A stretch of 64,000 bases of DNA from Methylobacterium sp. WSM2598 (GCF_000379105.1 NZ_KB900609.1:2864774-2928773); one strand, 5' to 3'; positions 42,213 to 53,253 are shown, numbered from the stretch's first letter. Made by a program: numbers and translations. The notes: a model not told the origin generated them from the letters alone.

Positions 42213-44639
42213 TCAGCCCCGCAGCGTGGCGCCGGTCTTCTTCGCCACCTCGGCGACGATCCGGGCGCTCACCGCCTCGATGTCGGCCTCCGTGAGGGTG
42301 CGGTCAACCGGCTGCAGCCGCACCGCGACCGCGACGGACTTCTGGTCCGCCCCGATCCCCGGCCCCTCGTAGACGTCGAAGACCTCGGCCCCCGCGACGA
42401 GCGTCCGCTCGGCCCCCTGCACGGCGCGCAGGATGTCGCCGGCCGCGACGTCGCGGCCCACCACGAAGGCGAAGTCGCGGCTCAGCGGCTGGAAATCCGA
42501 GAGCTTCGCGGCCGGCTTGACCTTGGTCGGCCGGTGCTTGGGCAGGGGCAGGGCGTCGAGCACGATCTCGAAGGCGACGACCGGTCCCTTCACGTCGAGC
42601 GCCCTGAGCACCCGGGGATGCACTTCGCCGAAATGCCCGATCGGGGTCCTCGGCCCGAATTGCAGCGTGCCGGAGCGGCCGGGATGGAACCAGTCCGGCC
42701 CGCCGGCCACGACCTGCAGCCCGCCGACCGGCACGCCGAGGGCCGTGAGCAGCGCCAGCGCATCCGCCTTTGCCTCGTAGGCGTCGACCGGCCGCGCCGC
42801 GCCGTCCCAGTGCCGGCCCGCGCCGGCGGCGCGCGCGCTGCCCCGCCGCAGGGCCGCCGCCCGCATGGTCTGGCCCTCGGGCGCGTCGGAGGCGAAGCAC
42901 TGCCCGACCTCGAACAGGGCGACGTCCGGGTAGCCCCGGTCGGCGTTGCGCTGGCCCGCCCGCAACAGGCCGGGCAGCAGGCTCGGGCGCATGTCCGAGA
43001 GGTCCGCCGCGATCGGGTTCGCCAGCGCCAGGTCCGGCCGCCCGCCGCCGAACGCCTCGGCATCCGCCTTGGCGATGAAGGACCACGTCACCGCCTCGAC
43101 GAGGCCGCGCGCGGCGAGTTCGCGCTTGGCGAGGCGGGTGCGCTTCTGCAGCACCGTCAGGACCGGGCGGATCACCGCCGCCTCGACCCGCGGCAGCGGC
43201 TTCGGCTCGATCCGGTCGAGGCCGGCGATGCGCACGATCTCCTCGACGAGGTCGGCCTTGCCCTCGACGTCCGGCCGCCAGGAGGGCGGCAGCACCTTGA
43301 CCCGGTCGCCGCTGCCGGAGACGTGGAAGCCCAGCGCCTCCAGCGTCACCTTCATCTCGGGCCGCGGCAGGTCGAGCCCCGAGAGGCGGCGCACCTCCGT
43401 CCAGGGGAAATCGATGACGCGGTCGGTCTCGGGCCTCTCGCCCGCGACCGTCGCCTCGGTCGGGACGCCGCCGCAGAGCTCGATCACCATCCGGGTCGCG
43501 AGGTCGAGGCCGGGCAGGGTGAAGGCCGGGTCGACGCCGCGCTCGAACCGGTAGCGGGCATCCGTGATGATCCCGAGCCGCCGCCCGGTCCGGGCGATGG
43601 TGCGCGGGTCCCAGAGCGCCGATTCGATCAGCACGTCGGTGGTGGATTCGTCGCAGCCCGAAGGCTCCCCGCCCATGATGCCGGCGATCGATTCCGGCCC
43701 CGCCGCGTCGGCGATGACCACGATCCCGTCGTCGAGCTGGTAGGTCCGGCCGTCGAGGGCGAGGAGCTCCTCGCCCTCGCGCGCCCGGCGCACCGTGAGG
43801 TCCCCCCTCACCTTGGCGGCGTCGAAGACGTGGAGCGGCCGGCCGCGGTCGAAGGTGATGAAGTTCGTGATGTCGACCAGCGCATTGATCGGCCGCAGGC
43901 CGATCGCCTTGAGGCGGCGCTGCAGCCATTCGGGCGAGGGGCCGTTGCGCACGCCGCGCACGAGCCGCAGGCCGAAGAGGGGGCAGAGATGGCCGTCCTC
44001 GGGGGCGAGGGCGCGGGTCACCGCGACCGGGCAGGGCCCCTCCCCGCGCAGGGCCGGCAGGGTCTCGCGCCTGAGCCGCCCGAGCCCGGCCGCCGCGAGG
44101 TCGCGGGCGATGCCGGCGACGCCCGTGCAGTCGGGCCGGTTCGGCGTCAGGTTGATCTCGATCACCGGGTCGTCGAGGCCCGCATAGGCCGCGTAGGTCT
44201 CGCCCACGGGCGCGTCCGCCGGCAGGTCGAGGATGCCGTCGTGGTCCTCCGAGAGGCCGAGCTCGGCCCCCGAGCAGAGCATGCCGCGGCTCTCGACGCC
44301 CCGGATCGTGCCGACCGACAGGGTGATGTTCTTGCCCGGCACGTAGGTGCCGGGCGGCGCGAAGACGCTGCGCATGCCCGCCCGCGCGTTCGGCGCGCCG
44401 CAGACGACCTGGACGGGCGCGGCCCCGTCCCCGAGATCGACGGTGCAGACCCGCAGCCGGTCGGCATTGGGATGCGGCTCGGCGGTGAGCACGGCGGCGA
44501 TCCGGTAGGCGGCGAGGTCCGCCGCCCTGTTCTCGACGCGCTCCACTTCGAGCCCGATGCGGGTCAGCGTCTCGACGATGACGTCGAGGGACGCGTCGGT
44601 GTCGAGGTGGTCCTTGAGCCAGGAGAGGGTGAATTTCAT
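42213..44639 (-). CDS. pheT: Phenylalanine-tRNA ligase beta subunit
   Basis: An 808-residue subunit of the alpha2-beta2 enzyme that charges tRNA-Phe. Domains: N-terminal tRNA-binding OB fold at 40-150 ([32 protein letters not shown]), B3/B4 editing domain with [18 protein letters not shown]5 domain near 410-475 and a C-terminal ferredoxin-like anticodon domain ([15 protein letters not shown]). Opening [14 protein letters not shown] is standard. It is 79 bases behind pheS. Confidence 0.97.
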   Translation of the reverse strand: MKFTLSWLKDHLDTDASLDVIVETLTRIGLEVERVENRAADLAAYRIAAVLTAEPHPNADRLRVCTVDLGDGAAPVQVVCGAPNARAGMRSVFAPPGTYVPGKNITLSVGTIRGVESRGMLCSGAELGLSEDHDGILDLPADAPVGETYAAYAGLDDPVIEINLTPNRPDCTGVAGIARDLAAAGLGRLRRETLPALRGEGPCPVAVTRALAPEDGHLCPLFGLRLVRGVRNGPSPEWLQRRLKAIGLRPINALVDITNFITFDRGRPLHVFDAAKVRGDLTVRRAREGEELLALDGRTYQLDDGIVVIADAAGPESIAGIMGGEPSGCDESTTDVLIESALWDPRTIARTGRRLGIITDARYRFERGVDPAFTLPGLDLATRMVIELCGGVPTEATVAGERPETDRVIDFPWTEVRRLSGLDLPRPEMKVTLEALGFHVSGSGDRVKVLPPSWRPDVEGKADLVEEIVRIAGLDRIEPKPLPRVEAAVIRPVLTVLQKRTRLAKRELAARGLVEAVTWSFIAKADAEAFGGGRPDLALANPIAADLSDMRPSLLPGLLRAGQRNADRGYPDVALFEVGQCFASDAPEGQTMRAAALRRGSARAAGAGRHWDGAARPVDAYEAKADALALLTALGVPVGGLQVVAGGPDWFHPGRSGTLQFGPRTPIGHFGEVHPRVLRALDVKGPVVAFEIVLDALPLPKHRPTKVKPAAKLSDFQPLSRDFAFVVGRDVAAGDILRAVQGAERTLVAGAEVFDVYEGPGIGADQKSVAVAVRLQPVDRTLTEADIEAVSARIVAEVAKKTGATLRG

Positions 44640-44718
44640 GGGGCGCCGGCCGTTGGCTGGAAGGGAGTCGGGACTTGCGCGTCCGGGCGGGGGGCGACGG
44701 GGAACCGCGACGCCGCCC

Positions 44719-45801
44719 TCAGCCCGTGAGCCCGCCGACGAGGCTCGGAATGTCGAGGGGCCGGAAGCCGTAATGGTCGAGCCAGCGCACGTCCGCCTCG
44801 AAGAACGGGCGCAGGTCCGGCATGCCGTACTTGAGCATCGCGATGCGGTCGATGCCCATGCCCCAGGCGAAGCCCTGCACCTCGTCCGGGTCGAGGCCGC
44901 ACTGGCGCAGCACGTTCGGGTGCACCATGCCGCAGCCCAGGATCTCCAGCCAGTCGTCGCCCTCGCCGAAGCGGATCTCCCCGCCCTTGCGCGAGCACTG
45001 GATGTCGACCTCGGCGGAGGGCTCCGTGAACGGGAAGAACGAGGGCCGGAAGCGCATCTTCACGCTCTCGACCTCGAAGAACGCCTTGCAGAACTCCTCC
45101 AGGATCCACTTCAGGTGGGCGAGCGTCGCCGTGCGGTCGATCACCAGGCCCTCGACCTGGTGGAACATCGGCGTGTGGGTCTGGTCGGAATCGTGCCGGT
45201 AGGTGCGGCCGGGGCAGATCACCCGGATCGGCGGCTGCTGGCTGCGCATCGTGCGGACCTGCACCGGCGAGGTGTGGGTGCGCAGGAGCTTGCGCGTCCC
45301 GTCGCGGCCCGGCGGCAGGAAGAAGGTGTCGTGCATCTCCCGGGCCGGATGGCCCTCGGGGAAGTTCAGGGCCGTGAAGTTGAGGTCGTCCGTCTCGATG
45401 TCCGGCCCCTCGGCCACCGCGAAGCCCATGTCGCCGAAGATCGCCGTGATCTCGTCGATCACCTGGGTGATCGGATGGACGCGCCCGCGCGTCTCGGGGC
45501 CCTCGCGCACCGGGAGCGTCACGTCGATGCGCTCGGCGGAGAGCCGCGCCGCGAGGGCCGCCTCGGCGAGCGTCTCGCGGCGGGCCAGGATCGCGCCCTG
45601 GACCCGGTCGCGAAGTCCGTTGATCAGCGGGCCGCGCTCCCGGCGCTCCTCGGGCGACAGGCTCCCCAGGGTCTTCAGGAGTTCGGAGACGGCGCCCTTC
45701 TTGCCGAGGGCGGCCACCCGCACGCCTTCGAGCGCGGCCTCGTCGGCGGCGCCCTCGACCTGCGCCAGGAGGTCGGATTCGAGGCTGTGAAGATCGGTCA
45801 T
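44719..45801 (-). CDS. pheS: Phenylalanine-tRNA ligase alpha subunit
   Basis: A 360-residue class II catalytic subunit. N-terminal coiled coil ([21 protein letters not shown]), then motif 2 region [30 protein letters not shown] (in part [18 protein letters not shown]) and motif 3 [20 protein letters not shown] 45801 gives the usual MTDLHSLE start; the frame extends to 45846. Operon with pheT. Confidence 0.97.
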   Translation of the reverse strand: MTDLHSLESDLLAQVEGAADEAALEGVRVAALGKKGAVSELLKTLGSLSPEERRERGPLINGLRDRVQGAILARRETLAEAALAARLSAERIDVTLPVREGPETRGRVHPITQVIDEITAIFGDMGFAVAEGPDIETDDLNFTALNFPEGHPAREMHDTFFLPPGRDGTRKLLRTHTSPVQVRTMRSQQPPIRVICPGRTYRHDSDQTHTPMFHQVEGLVIDRTATLAHLKWILEEFCKAFFEVESVKMRFRPSFFPFTEPSAEVDIQCSRKGGEIRFGEGDDWLEILGCGMVHPNVLRQCGLDPDEVQGFAWGMGIDRIAMLKYGMPDLRPFFEADVRWLDHYGFRPLDIPSLVGGLTG

Positions 45802-45877
45802 CGTGTCCCTGCCGGATCGCGCCGGATGCCCTGCCCCGCGAGGCACGGGCGGTCAAGCCGCCGCGATGCCGCCCGGC

Positions 45878-45997
45878 CTCGCGCGCGGCGCGCCGCCCAA
45901 ACCGCGGCGCGCGGCGCCGCCCAAACCGCGGCGCGCGGCGCCGCCCAAACCGCGGCGCGCGGCGCCGCCCAAACCGCGGCGCGCGGCGCCGCCCAAA
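45878..45997. repeat. 24-bp tandem repeat, five copies
   Basis: Four identical units CCGCGGCGCGCGGCGCCGCC plus CAAA (45902-45997) preceded by a variant copy (45878-45901). Each unit is itself strongly self-complementary. It lies between pheS and the rplT terminator, in no gene. Copy number is likely to vary among strains. Confidence 0.9.
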
Positions 45998-46002
45998 CGG
46001 AA

Positions 46003-46026
46003 ACGGCCCGCGCGAGGGCGGGCCGT
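46003..46026 (-). terminator. Terminator of rpmI-rplT
   Basis: ACGGCCCGC / GCGGGCCGT 9-bp stem with a 6-base loop, 48 bases past the rplT stop; on the minus strand it is followed by TTTCCGTTTG, a short U-rich run. Confidence 0.7.
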
Positions 46027-46073
46027 CGAACCATGCAGCCCCCGGGCGGGCCGAGCCCCCGGAAGCGCCGCCG

Positions 46074-46451
46074 CTACGCCGCCTGCGCGGTCTCGGCCGG
46101 CAGGGCCGCCCGGGCCTGCTCGACCACGGCCGCGAAGGCCGCCGGCTCGTGGATGGCGAGCTCGGAGAGCGCCTTGCGGTCCACGACGATGCCCGCCTTG
46201 GCGAGCCCGTCGATCAGGCGCGAATAGGTCAGGCCGTGCTCCCGGGCCGCCGCGTTGAGGCGCTGGATCCACAGCGAGCGGAAGTTGCGCTTCCGGTTCT
46301 TCCGGTCGCGGTAGGCGTATTGGAGGCCCTTCTCCACCGCCTGCTTGGCGATGCGGATCGTGTTCTTGCGCCGGCCGTAATAGCCCTTGGCGGCCTTCAG
46401 CACCTTCTTGTGCTTGGCGTGACTCGTTACGCCGCGCTTGACGCGTGCCAT
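46074..46451 (-). CDS. rplT: 50S ribosomal protein L20
   Basis: A 125-residue L20: [28 protein letters not shown] start and [25 protein letters not shown] core (both in part), ending in an Ala-rich helix. Binds 23S rRNA early in 50S assembly. Fifty-two bases after rpmI; infC, often the first gene of this operon, is not here. Confidence 0.98.
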   Translation of the reverse strand: MARVKRGVTSHAKHKKVLKAAKGYYGRRKNTIRIAKQAVEKGLQYAYRDRKNRKRNFRSLWIQRLNAAAREHGLTYSRLIDGLAKAGIVVDRKALSELAIHEPAAFAAVVEQARAALPAETAQAA

Positions 46452-46503
46452 GATGATCTCCTGAACAATTCTACGAAACAGACGGATCGCGGCTCGGAAG
46501 CTC

Positions 46504-46704
46504 TCAGCCGTTCGGCAGGAAGAACTTCTTCACGTTGGCGGCGTCGCCCTCGAACAGGGTGGTCGTGCCGCGCAGGTTGCGGATCTGCTTCGTGGTCCGC
46601 TTGATCATCCCGTGGCGCTTGCCGGCCTGGGCGTACAGGACCTTGCCGGTCCCGGTGATCTTGAAGCGCTTCTTGGCGCCCGACTTGGTCTTGAGCTTGG
46701 GCAT
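46504..46704 (-). CDS. rpmI: 50S ribosomal protein L35
   Basis: A 66-residue L35: [20 protein letters not shown] start, [20 protein letters not shown] and the FFLPNG end are all standard. A GAGAG-type ribosome site precedes it. Confidence 0.98.
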   Translation of the reverse strand: MPKLKTKSGAKKRFKITGTGKVLYAQAGKRHGMIKRTTKQIRNLRGTTTLFEGDAANVKKFFLPNG

Positions 46705-47062
46705 TTGGCTCTCCTGAACGCGCGGGGACCGGGCTCCGGAGGAGCCCGACCGTCACGCGCATCGGTTGCGTGGAGCGAAGCGAACCGCCACGGCAGCCCT
46801 CACGGCCGGGCGGTTCGGTCGAGGCGCGCGCTCTAGCACAGCCGATCCCGGCCCGCAATCACGGCTTGCCGGGCGCCGCGGCGCCCGCGCCGGGCGGCAG
46901 GGACCCGGGGCGCCCTGTGCGCAGCGGGGACGACGCCGCGCCGCCCCTCGTCTTGTGCGACGCACCGGAACCATAAGCGTGGCGTCGCGGTTCTGTTCAT
47001 GTCCCGCTCAGGCCCGATCGTGCTTGATCCCGCCAACGATTGGCGTCTCAGGAGAATTCGTC
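46705..47062. other. Gap between divergent rpmI and a glycosyltransferase
   Basis: Should hold the rpmI-rplT promoter. It contains a hairpin GGGCTCC / GGAGCCC at about 46731-46747 that could be a leader structure. No gene or tRNA seen. Confidence 0.4.
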
Positions 47063-48193
47063 GTGCGCATAGCCCAGATCGCCCCCCTCGCAGAGGCCGT
47101 GCCGCCCAAGTTCTACGGAGGCACCGAGCGTGTGGTCTCGTGGCTGACGGAGGAGCTGGTGCGCCAGGGCCACGACGTGACCCTGTTCGCGAGCGGCGAC
47201 TCGGAGACGAGCGCCAAGCTGGTCGCCTGCGCCCCCGAGGGCCTGCGCCTCGCCGGCATCCGCGACCACGTGGCGAGCCACCTCGCCATGCTCTACCACC
47301 TGCGCCGGCGGGCGGACGAATTCGACATCATCCACTTCCACATCGACCTCCTGCAGTATCCGCTGTTCGAGGACCTGAACCACAAGTGCGTCACGACCCT
47401 GCACGGGCGCCTCGACGTGCCGGACTTCATGCCGGTCTACCGGACCTTCACGGGCATGCCGCTCGTGTCGATCTCCGACCACCAGCGCGGCCCGATGCCG
47501 TCGAACGCCAACTGGCTGGCGACGATCCATCACGGCCTGCCGACGGAGAACTGCCGCTTCTCGGCCGCGCCGAGGGACGGCGGCTACCTCGCCTTCCTGG
47601 GCCGCATCTCGCCCGAGAAGCGCCCCGACCGCGCCATCGAGATGGCCAAGCGCGCCGGCGTCAAGCTCAAGATCGCCGCCAAGGTCGACAAGGCCGACCA
47701 GGAATACTGGGACGAGGTCATCGAGCCGATGACCCATCACCCGCTCATCGAGTATATCGGTGAGATCAACGAGGACCAGAAGCACGAGTTTCTCGGCAAC
47801 GCCCTGGCGCTCGCGTTCCCGATCGACTGGCCGGAGCCGTTCGGCTTGGTGATGATCGAGGCGATGTCGGCGGGCACGCCGGTGATCGCGTGGCGCAACG
47901 GCTCGGTGCCGGAAGTCATCAAGGACGGCGTGTCGGGCGTCCTGGTCGAGTCCATGGACGAGGCCGTGGCCGCCGTCGAGACCGTGAAGGGCATGAGCCG
48001 CCAGGCGGTGCGCCGCTACTTCGACACGCGCTTCACCGCGACCGTGATGGCCAACACCTACCTCAACGCCTACGAGTCGCTGCTCGCCGCCGACGCGGCG
48101 GCGATCAAGCTGCCGGGGCGGCGCCCCGAGATCGGGGCGGGCGCCGCGAACGGCGTGCACGGGGCGAAGCCGGCCGGCCTCTGGCCGCTCTGA
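47063..48193 (+). CDS. GT4 glycosyltransferase
   Basis: A 376-residue GT-B enzyme. Start GTG 47063 follows CAGGAGAA. VRIAQIAPLAEAVPPKFYGGTERVVSWLTEEL (in part PPKFYGGTERVV) is the acceptor lobe; LAFLGRISPEKRPDRAIEMA the donor lobe; EPFGLVMIEAMSAGTPVIAW holds EX7E. Such proteins often pair with debranching-type glucosidases in Hyphomicrobiales, as here, pointing to alpha-glucan or a compatible-solute glycan (inference). Confidence 0.9.
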   Translation: MRIAQIAPLAEAVPPKFYGGTERVVSWLTEELVRQGHDVTLFASGDSETSAKLVACAPEGLRLAGIRDHVASHLAMLYHLRRRADEFDIIHFHIDLLQYPLFEDLNHKCVTTLHGRLDVPDFMPVYRTFTGMPLVSISDHQRGPMPSNANWLATIHHGLPTENCRFSAAPRDGGYLAFLGRISPEKRPDRAIEMAKRAGVKLKIAAKVDKADQEYWDEVIEPMTHHPLIEYIGEINEDQKHEFLGNALALAFPIDWPEPFGLVMIEAMSAGTPVIAWRNGSVPEVIKDGVSGVLVESMDEAVAAVETVKGMSRQAVRRYFDTRFTATVMANTYLNAYESLLAADAAAIKLPGRRPEIGAGAANGVHGAKPAGLWPL

Positions 48194-48220
48194 CCCGATC
48201 CGTCCCGCACGGGACGGCGA

Positions 48221-48252
48221 AAGGCCCGGCCTTCCCGCGGAGGCCGGGCCTT
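48221..48252 (+). terminator. Terminator of the GT4 gene
   Basis: AAGGCCCGGCCT / AGGCCGGGCCTT, a perfect 12-bp stem with an 8-base loop, 28 bases past the stop. Confidence 0.75.
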
Positions 48253-48265
48253 CGTGCGTGTGATC

Positions 48266-48293
48266 GCCGTCCGGACGTGATCGTCCGGACGGC
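48266..48293. repeat. Palindromic repeat core, copy D
   Basis: GCCGTCCGGAC, GTGATC, GTCCGGACGGC: an 11-bp perfect palindrome, the same core that ends copies A and starts copy C, here without the other modules. Only 13 bases after a terminator. Confidence 0.8.
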
Positions 48294-48449
48294 GTCTGAG
48301 CCGGGGGCCCAGGTCGGGAAAGCCGCCTCGCGGCCTCCTGCCCCTGGCGCGAGCCGCAGGATGGCCCACATTGGCGGGCCTATGGGGGCGCAGTGATTCG
48401 GGCCGCGCGCCCGACGCGTCCTGCCCTCGAGACCTGGAGACCCGCCCCG

Positions 48450-50744
48450 ATGGCCGCGACCGTGCAGGAGAGGAGCCCCTTTCCCGGCGTCCCCGACGAC
48501 GAGCCCCTGCCCCAGTACCACATCGAGGCCCAGACCTCCCTGGTCGAGCGGCCCCTGCGCTCTCTCAAGCACGGCGACGCGTTCGCGGTGCTGGACAGCT
48601 ACGGCGACATCGGGGTCTTCCCCGGGCCCGAGGGCCTGTACTTCCAGGACACCCGGTTCCTGTCGCGCCTCCAGCTCACGGTGGAGGGCCAGCGCCCGCT
48701 CCTGCTCGGCTCGGTGATCCAGGACGACAACGGCGCGCTCTCGGTCGACATGACCACGCCCGACATCCGCCTCGACGCGGGCGACGAGACCTCGATCCCG
48801 CGCGAGATCATCGCCCTCGACCGCACCAAGTTCATGTTCCGTGGCACCTGCTACGACCGGATCGGGCTGCGCAACTACGACACCCGGCCCCGGCACCTGC
48901 GCCTCGCCCTGACCTTCGACGCGGATTTCCGCGATCTGTTCGAGGTCCGCGGCGCCACCCGCGAGCGGCGCGGCCAGCGCAGCGTCGTGGTCACGCGGCC
49001 CGACGAGGTCACCTTCCGCTACCAGGGCCTCGACAACCGGCTGCGCACCACCCGCCTGCGCTTCGGCCCCGCCCCGACCGTGATCGAGCCGCACCGGGCC
49101 GAGTTCGAGATCCGCCTCGCCCCCGGCGGCCGGGCCTCGATCTTCGTGCGGGCGGTGTTCGATGCGAGCGACGTCAAGGCCGACGCGCTGGTCGCCGTGA
49201 CCGGCAGCGCCCTGCCCACCTCCTCCCCGGTCTACCCCAACCCGCGCCGCGAGGAGGGCCACGCCAAGGGCGAGGGCATGGCCTTCGCGCTGGCCTACCG
49301 CGACGCGCGCCGCGACCTGCGCGCGGCCACCGCCGACATCACCACCATCGAGAGCTCGAACGACCAGTTCAACGAGGCGGCCTGCCGGGCCACCGCCGAC
49401 CTCTACATGCTGGCGACCCGCACGACCCACGGGATCTACCCCTACGCGGGCATCCCCTGGTACAGCACGGTGTTCGGCCGCGACGGCATCATCACGGCGA
49501 TGATGACGCTCTGGATCGACCCCAACATCGCCAGGGGCGTGCTGCGCTACCTCGCGGCGACCCAGGCGAGGACCAACAACCCGGCGGCCGATGCCCAGCC
49601 GGGCAAGATCCTGCACGAGACCCGCCACGGCGAGATGGCCAATCTCGGCGAGGTGCCCTTCGCGCTCTACTACGGCACGATCGACGCGACGCCGCTCTTC
49701 GTGATGCTGGCCGGCCAGTATTTCGAGCAGACCGGCGACAGGGCGACCGTCCAGGCGATCTGGCCGAACATCCTGGCCGCCCTCGAATGGATCGACACCT
49801 ACGGCGACCGGGACGGCGACGGCTTCGTCGAGTACGCCCGGGAGACCGACAAGGGCCTCGCCAACCAGGGCTGGAAGGACAGCCACGACTCGATCTTCCA
49901 CGCGGACGGCCGCATGGCCCAGGGCCCGATCGCGCTCTGCGAAGTGCAGGGCTACGTCTACGCCGCCAAGCGCGCCGCCTCGAAGCTCGCGGGCGTGCTC
50001 GGCCACGTCGCCCTGTCGGAGCGCCTGAAGGACGCCGCCGAGCGCCTGCGGACCGCCTTCGACCGGGCGTTCTACTTGCCGGAGATCGGCACCTACGCCC
50101 TCGCCCTCGACGGGGAGAAGCGCCCCTGCGCGGTGCGGGCCTCCAATGCCGGCCACGCCCTCTTCACCGGCATCGCGCTGCCCGAGCGGGCGGCGAGCGT
50201 CGCCGAGGTGCTGATGTCCAAGGACGGGTTCAACGGCTGGGGCGTGCGCACGATCGCGCAGGGCGAGGCGCGCTACAACCCGATGTCCTACCACAACGGC
50301 TCGATCTGGCCGCACGACAACGCCATCGTGGCGCTGGGCCTCGCCCGCTACGGCCACAAGGCGGCGGCGGCGCGGGTCTTCGAGGGCCAGCACGGCGCGT
50401 CGCTCTACCAGGACGGGCGGCGGCTGCCGGAACTGTTCTGCGGCTTCAGCCAGCGCAACCAGCGCGGGCCCACCAATTACCCGGTGGCCTGCAGCCCGCA
50501 GGCCTGGGCGGCCGCGGCGCCCTTCGCCTTCCTGGCTGCCTGCCTCGGCCTCGAACTGCGCCACGACCGCAACCGGATCCGCTTCCGCGACCCGATCCTG
50601 CCGGGCTTCCTCGACCGGGTGCTGATCCGCAACCTGAAGCTCGGCCCCTCCCGCGTCGACCTCCTGCTCCACCGCCACGGCCCCGACGTGACGGTCAACG
50701 TCCTGCGCCGCAAGGGCGACGCGCAGGTGGTGCTGATGAAGTGA
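48450..50744 (+). CDS. Amylo-alpha-1,6-glucosidase / glycogen-debranching-type protein
   Basis: A 764-residue cytosolic protein. N-terminal GDE_N_bis domain (about 45-290: FAVLDSYGDIGVFPGPEGLYFQDTRFLSRL in part) and a C-terminal (alpha/alpha)6 glycosidase domain (PWYSTVFGRDGIITAMMTLW, LHETRHGEMANLGEVPFALY, GWKDSHDSIFHADG) with the catalytic acids expected in the last two blocks. It likely trims alpha-linked glucans. ATG 48450 is used; the frame reaches back to 48393. It overlaps trmO by 4 bases and lies behind the GT4 gene. Confidence 0.9.
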   Translation: MAATVQERSPFPGVPDDEPLPQYHIEAQTSLVERPLRSLKHGDAFAVLDSYGDIGVFPGPEGLYFQDTRFLSRLQLTVEGQRPLLLGSVIQDDNGALSVDMTTPDIRLDAGDETSIPREIIALDRTKFMFRGTCYDRIGLRNYDTRPRHLRLALTFDADFRDLFEVRGATRERRGQRSVVVTRPDEVTFRYQGLDNRLRTTRLRFGPAPTVIEPHRAEFEIRLAPGGRASIFVRAVFDASDVKADALVAVTGSALPTSSPVYPNPRREEGHAKGEGMAFALAYRDARRDLRAATADITTIESSNDQFNEAACRATADLYMLATRTTHGIYPYAGIPWYSTVFGRDGIITAMMTLWIDPNIARGVLRYLAATQARTNNPAADAQPGKILHETRHGEMANLGEVPFALYYGTIDATPLFVMLAGQYFEQTGDRATVQAIWPNILAALEWIDTYGDRDGDGFVEYARETDKGLANQGWKDSHDSIFHADGRMAQGPIALCEVQGYVYAAKRAASKLAGVLGHVALSERLKDAAERLRTAFDRAFYLPEIGTYALALDGEKRPCAVRASNAGHALFTGIALPERAASVAEVLMSKDGFNGWGVRTIAQGEARYNPMSYHNGSIWPHDNAIVALGLARYGHKAAAARVFEGQHGASLYQDGRRLPELFCGFSQRNQRGPTNYPVACSPQAWAAAAPFAFLAACLGLELRHDRNRIRFRDPILPGFLDRVLIRNLKLGPSRVDLLLHRHGPDVTVNVLRRKGDAQVVLMK

Positions 50745-51229
50745 GCGGCGAGTTCGGCCTGCGCCCCGGCGAGGAGGGCATCCCCCTCCCCGCCGAATTC
50801 GACGCCGGCCTCCACTTCATCGGGCGCCTGCGCACCCCCTGGACGCGCCGCGAGGAATGCCCGCGCAACGCGGCGCAGTCGGACGCCGCCTGCACGGTCG
50901 AGCTCGACCCGCGCTTCGCCCCGGGCCTCCTCGCCCTCGACGGCACGACCCACCTGATCCTCCTCTACTGGATGGACCGGGCGCCGCGCTCGCTGCTGGT
51001 GCAGCGCCCGCGCCACGCCGCCGGCCCGCGCGGCACCTTCGCGCTGCGCTCGCCGGCGCGGCCGAACCCGATCGCCCTCGCGGTCGTCGACCTCCTCGGC
51101 ATCGCCGGGCACCGGCTCGCCGTGCGCGGCCTCGACTGCCTCGACGGGACCCCGCTCCTCGACATCAAGCCCTACTTCGCCTCGACCGACTCAAAGCCCG
51201 GGGCGCGGGTCGGCTGGCACGAGGCCTGA
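50741..51229 (+). CDS. trmO: tRNA (t6A37-N6) methyltransferase TrmO-like
   Basis: A 162-residue TsaA/UPF0066 beta-barrel enzyme: IGRLRTPWTRREECPRN, LDGTTHLILLYWMDRA, GTFALRSPARPNPIALAVV and LDCLDGTPLLDIKPY are the family blocks. It methylates t6A37 of tRNA-Thr with SAM; the short version lacks the extra C-terminal domain of the E. coli protein. GTG 50741 overlaps the glucosidase stop (GTGA), so coupled translation is expected although no functional link is obvious. Confidence 0.85.
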   Translation: MSGEFGLRPGEEGIPLPAEFDAGLHFIGRLRTPWTRREECPRNAAQSDAACTVELDPRFAPGLLALDGTTHLILLYWMDRAPRSLLVQRPRHAAGPRGTFALRSPARPNPIALAVVDLLGIAGHRLAVRGLDCLDGTPLLDIKPYFASTDSKPGARVGWHEA

Positions 51230-51504
51230 GGGCGGCGGCCGGGGCAGTCCAGGCCGCGTCGCGGCGGCCGGCAGCGCTCCGTCAGGCCGGATGGTCTGCC
51301 TTCCCGCTTCCGTTGCTGAGGCGGCCTGGTCTTGTCCGCGCCGCATCGGAGACCTGCCATGTCTGCGCCGCCGCGGCCCTAATCTTCGAAGCGCGCCTGC
51401 ATCGAACTAGGCGCGACGACTTCTGAAGGGTTCAGATGAGTTACATTTTATCAAACAGTCGCCGATAGAACCGGATCCGTCTGTATCGATATTTGGTCTT
51501 GCCT

Positions 51505-53175
51505 ATGCGGATCCGAAGCAAGCTGCTCGCCCTCATGGGCGCGCTCGGGGGCGTGACGCTCCTGGTGGCGGCGCTGGCCGTGCACTTCCTGGCGGCGGTC
51601 GGCGGCGACCTGGAAGCGGTGCGGGCGACCTCGACCCGGGCGCTCTACAGCGAGCGGCTGAACCGCCTCGTCACGGCCGCCGTGATGGAGTCCCGCGGGA
51701 TCTACGCCGCGAAGGACGTCGCGGAGGCGCGGCCCTTCGCGGACGGGCTCGTGGCCTCGCTCGACGCGGTCGACGCGCTCCTCGCCCGCTGGACCCCCCT
51801 CGTCCCGGACGAGGAAAGGCCCCTGCTCGAGGCGGTGGTCAAGGGGGCGGCGGCCTTCCGGAGCTTCCGGCTCGAGACGGTGCGGCTCGCCCGCGAGGTC
51901 TCGCCCCAGGCCGCGGCCCTGCAGGGCAACAACGAGGCGAACCGGGCCAACCGCAAGGCCTTCCAGGTCAGCATCGACGCGCTGACCGCCCACAGCCAGG
52001 ATTCCGTCGCGGCGATCGAGGGGCAGGCGCGGCGCCTCGCCGACGACCGCATGCGGCTGCTGCTCGGGCTCGCCCTCGGCGGAGCGCTGGCCTCGGTCGC
52101 GCTCGGGGCCCTGGTGGCCCAGCGCCAGATCGGGCGGCCGCTGCAGCAGGTCACGGCGGCGATCCGGGCCCTCGCCGCGGGCGAGGTGCGGCTGCCGCAG
52201 GCGGTGCGGCGCCGGGACGAGATCGGCGAGATCTGGGCCAGCATGGCGGTCTTCGCCGAGGCGATGCGCGAGGCCGAGACCCTGCGCGGCCGGGAGGCCG
52301 AGGGCGAGCGCCGGGCGAGCGCCGAGCGCCGGGCGCAGCAGGCCGCCCTCGGGCAGCGCTTCGAGGAGAGCGTCGGGGGCTTGGTGAGGCAGGTCGCGGC
52401 GGCGGCGCGGGCGATGGAGGATCAGGCCCGCACGCTGGTGGAGACCGCCGACGTGGCGACCCGCGACGCGCAGATCGTGTCCGGGGCGGCGCAGCGGACC
52501 TCGTCGCACGTGGCGACCGTGGCGGCGGCCACGGAGGAGATGTCGGCCTCGATCCAGGAGATCGTCGAGCGGGTCGACGCCTCCTCGCAGGTGGCCGGCC
52601 AGGCGCAGGAGGATGCCCGCCGCACCGATGCCAGCGTGCAGCAGCTGGCGGCGAGCGCCGAGCGGATCAGCCGCGTCGTGGCGGTGATCTCCGACATCGC
52701 GGCGCAGACGAACCTGCTGGCCTTGAACGCCACGATCGAGGCGGCGCGGGCCGGCGAGGCGGGCCGCGGCTTCGCGGTCGTCGCCGCCGAGGTGAAGAGC
52801 CTCGCCGGGCAGACCTCCCGGGCAACGGAGGAGATCGCCGGTCATATCGGCGAGATCCAGGCCGCCACGCGGGCGGCAGTGGCGGATCTCGGCCGCATCG
52901 GCCGCGTGATCGCCACGATGTCGGACGCGGCGGGCGGCATCGCGGCGGCCGTCTCGCAACAGGGCGGCGCGACCCGCGAGATCGCCCGCAGCGCGCAGGA
53001 GGCCGCCGCCGGGACCGCGCAGGTGACGCAGACCGTGACCGAGCTGCACCGCGGCGCGGGCCTGACGGGCGACGCGGCCGCCCGGGTGCTGGAGGCCGCC
53101 AACGCGGTGTCGGACTGCTCCGACACCCTCACCCGCGAGGTGAGCGGCTTCCTCTCGGCCCTCTCCGCCGCGTGA
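51505..53175 (+). CDS. Methyl-accepting chemotaxis protein
   Basis: A 556-residue membrane chemoreceptor. TM1 about 7-30, a helical periplasmic domain of about 150 residues ([20 protein letters not shown] suggests a four-helix or TarH/CHASE3-like bundle), TM2 near 185-205 ([20 protein letters not shown]), HAMP ([22 protein letters not shown]), and the signalling hairpin with tip [20 protein letters not shown]. No PAS or extra output. The ATG at 51505 lacks a good ribosome site; the preceding 75 bases are AT-rich and may hold the promoter. No che genes are near. Confidence 0.92.
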   Translation: MRIRSKLLALMGALGGVTLLVAALAVHFLAAVGGDLEAVRATSTRALYSERLNRLVTAAVMESRGIYAAKDVAEARPFADGLVASLDAVDALLARWTPLVPDEERPLLEAVVKGAAAFRSFRLETVRLAREVSPQAAALQGNNEANRANRKAFQVSIDALTAHSQDSVAAIEGQARRLADDRMRLLLGLALGGALASVALGALVAQRQIGRPLQQVTAAIRALAAGEVRLPQAVRRRDEIGEIWASMAVFAEAMREAETLRGREAEGERRASAERRAQQAALGQRFEESVGGLVRQVAAAARAMEDQARTLVETADVATRDAQIVSGAAQRTSSHVATVAAATEEMSASIQEIVERVDASSQVAGQAQEDARRTDASVQQLAASAERISRVVAVISDIAAQTNLLALNATIEAARAGEAGRGFAVVAAEVKSLAGQTSRATEEIAGHIGEIQAATRAAVADLGRIGRVIATMSDAAGGIAAAVSQQGGATREIARSAQEAAAGTAQVTQTVTELHRGAGLTGDAAARVLEAANAVSDCSDTLTREVSGFLSALSAA

Positions 53176-53253
53176 GGCTCGCGGCGCAGGTCCTTGACGG
53201 GGCGTGATCCGACATTCGCGCAGCGACGGGGCGCGGGGCCGTCCGCCCCGTGT

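Noticed and set aside
45878..45997. CRISPR array
   Set aside because: Units are contiguous 24-mers without spacers and no cas gene is nearby.
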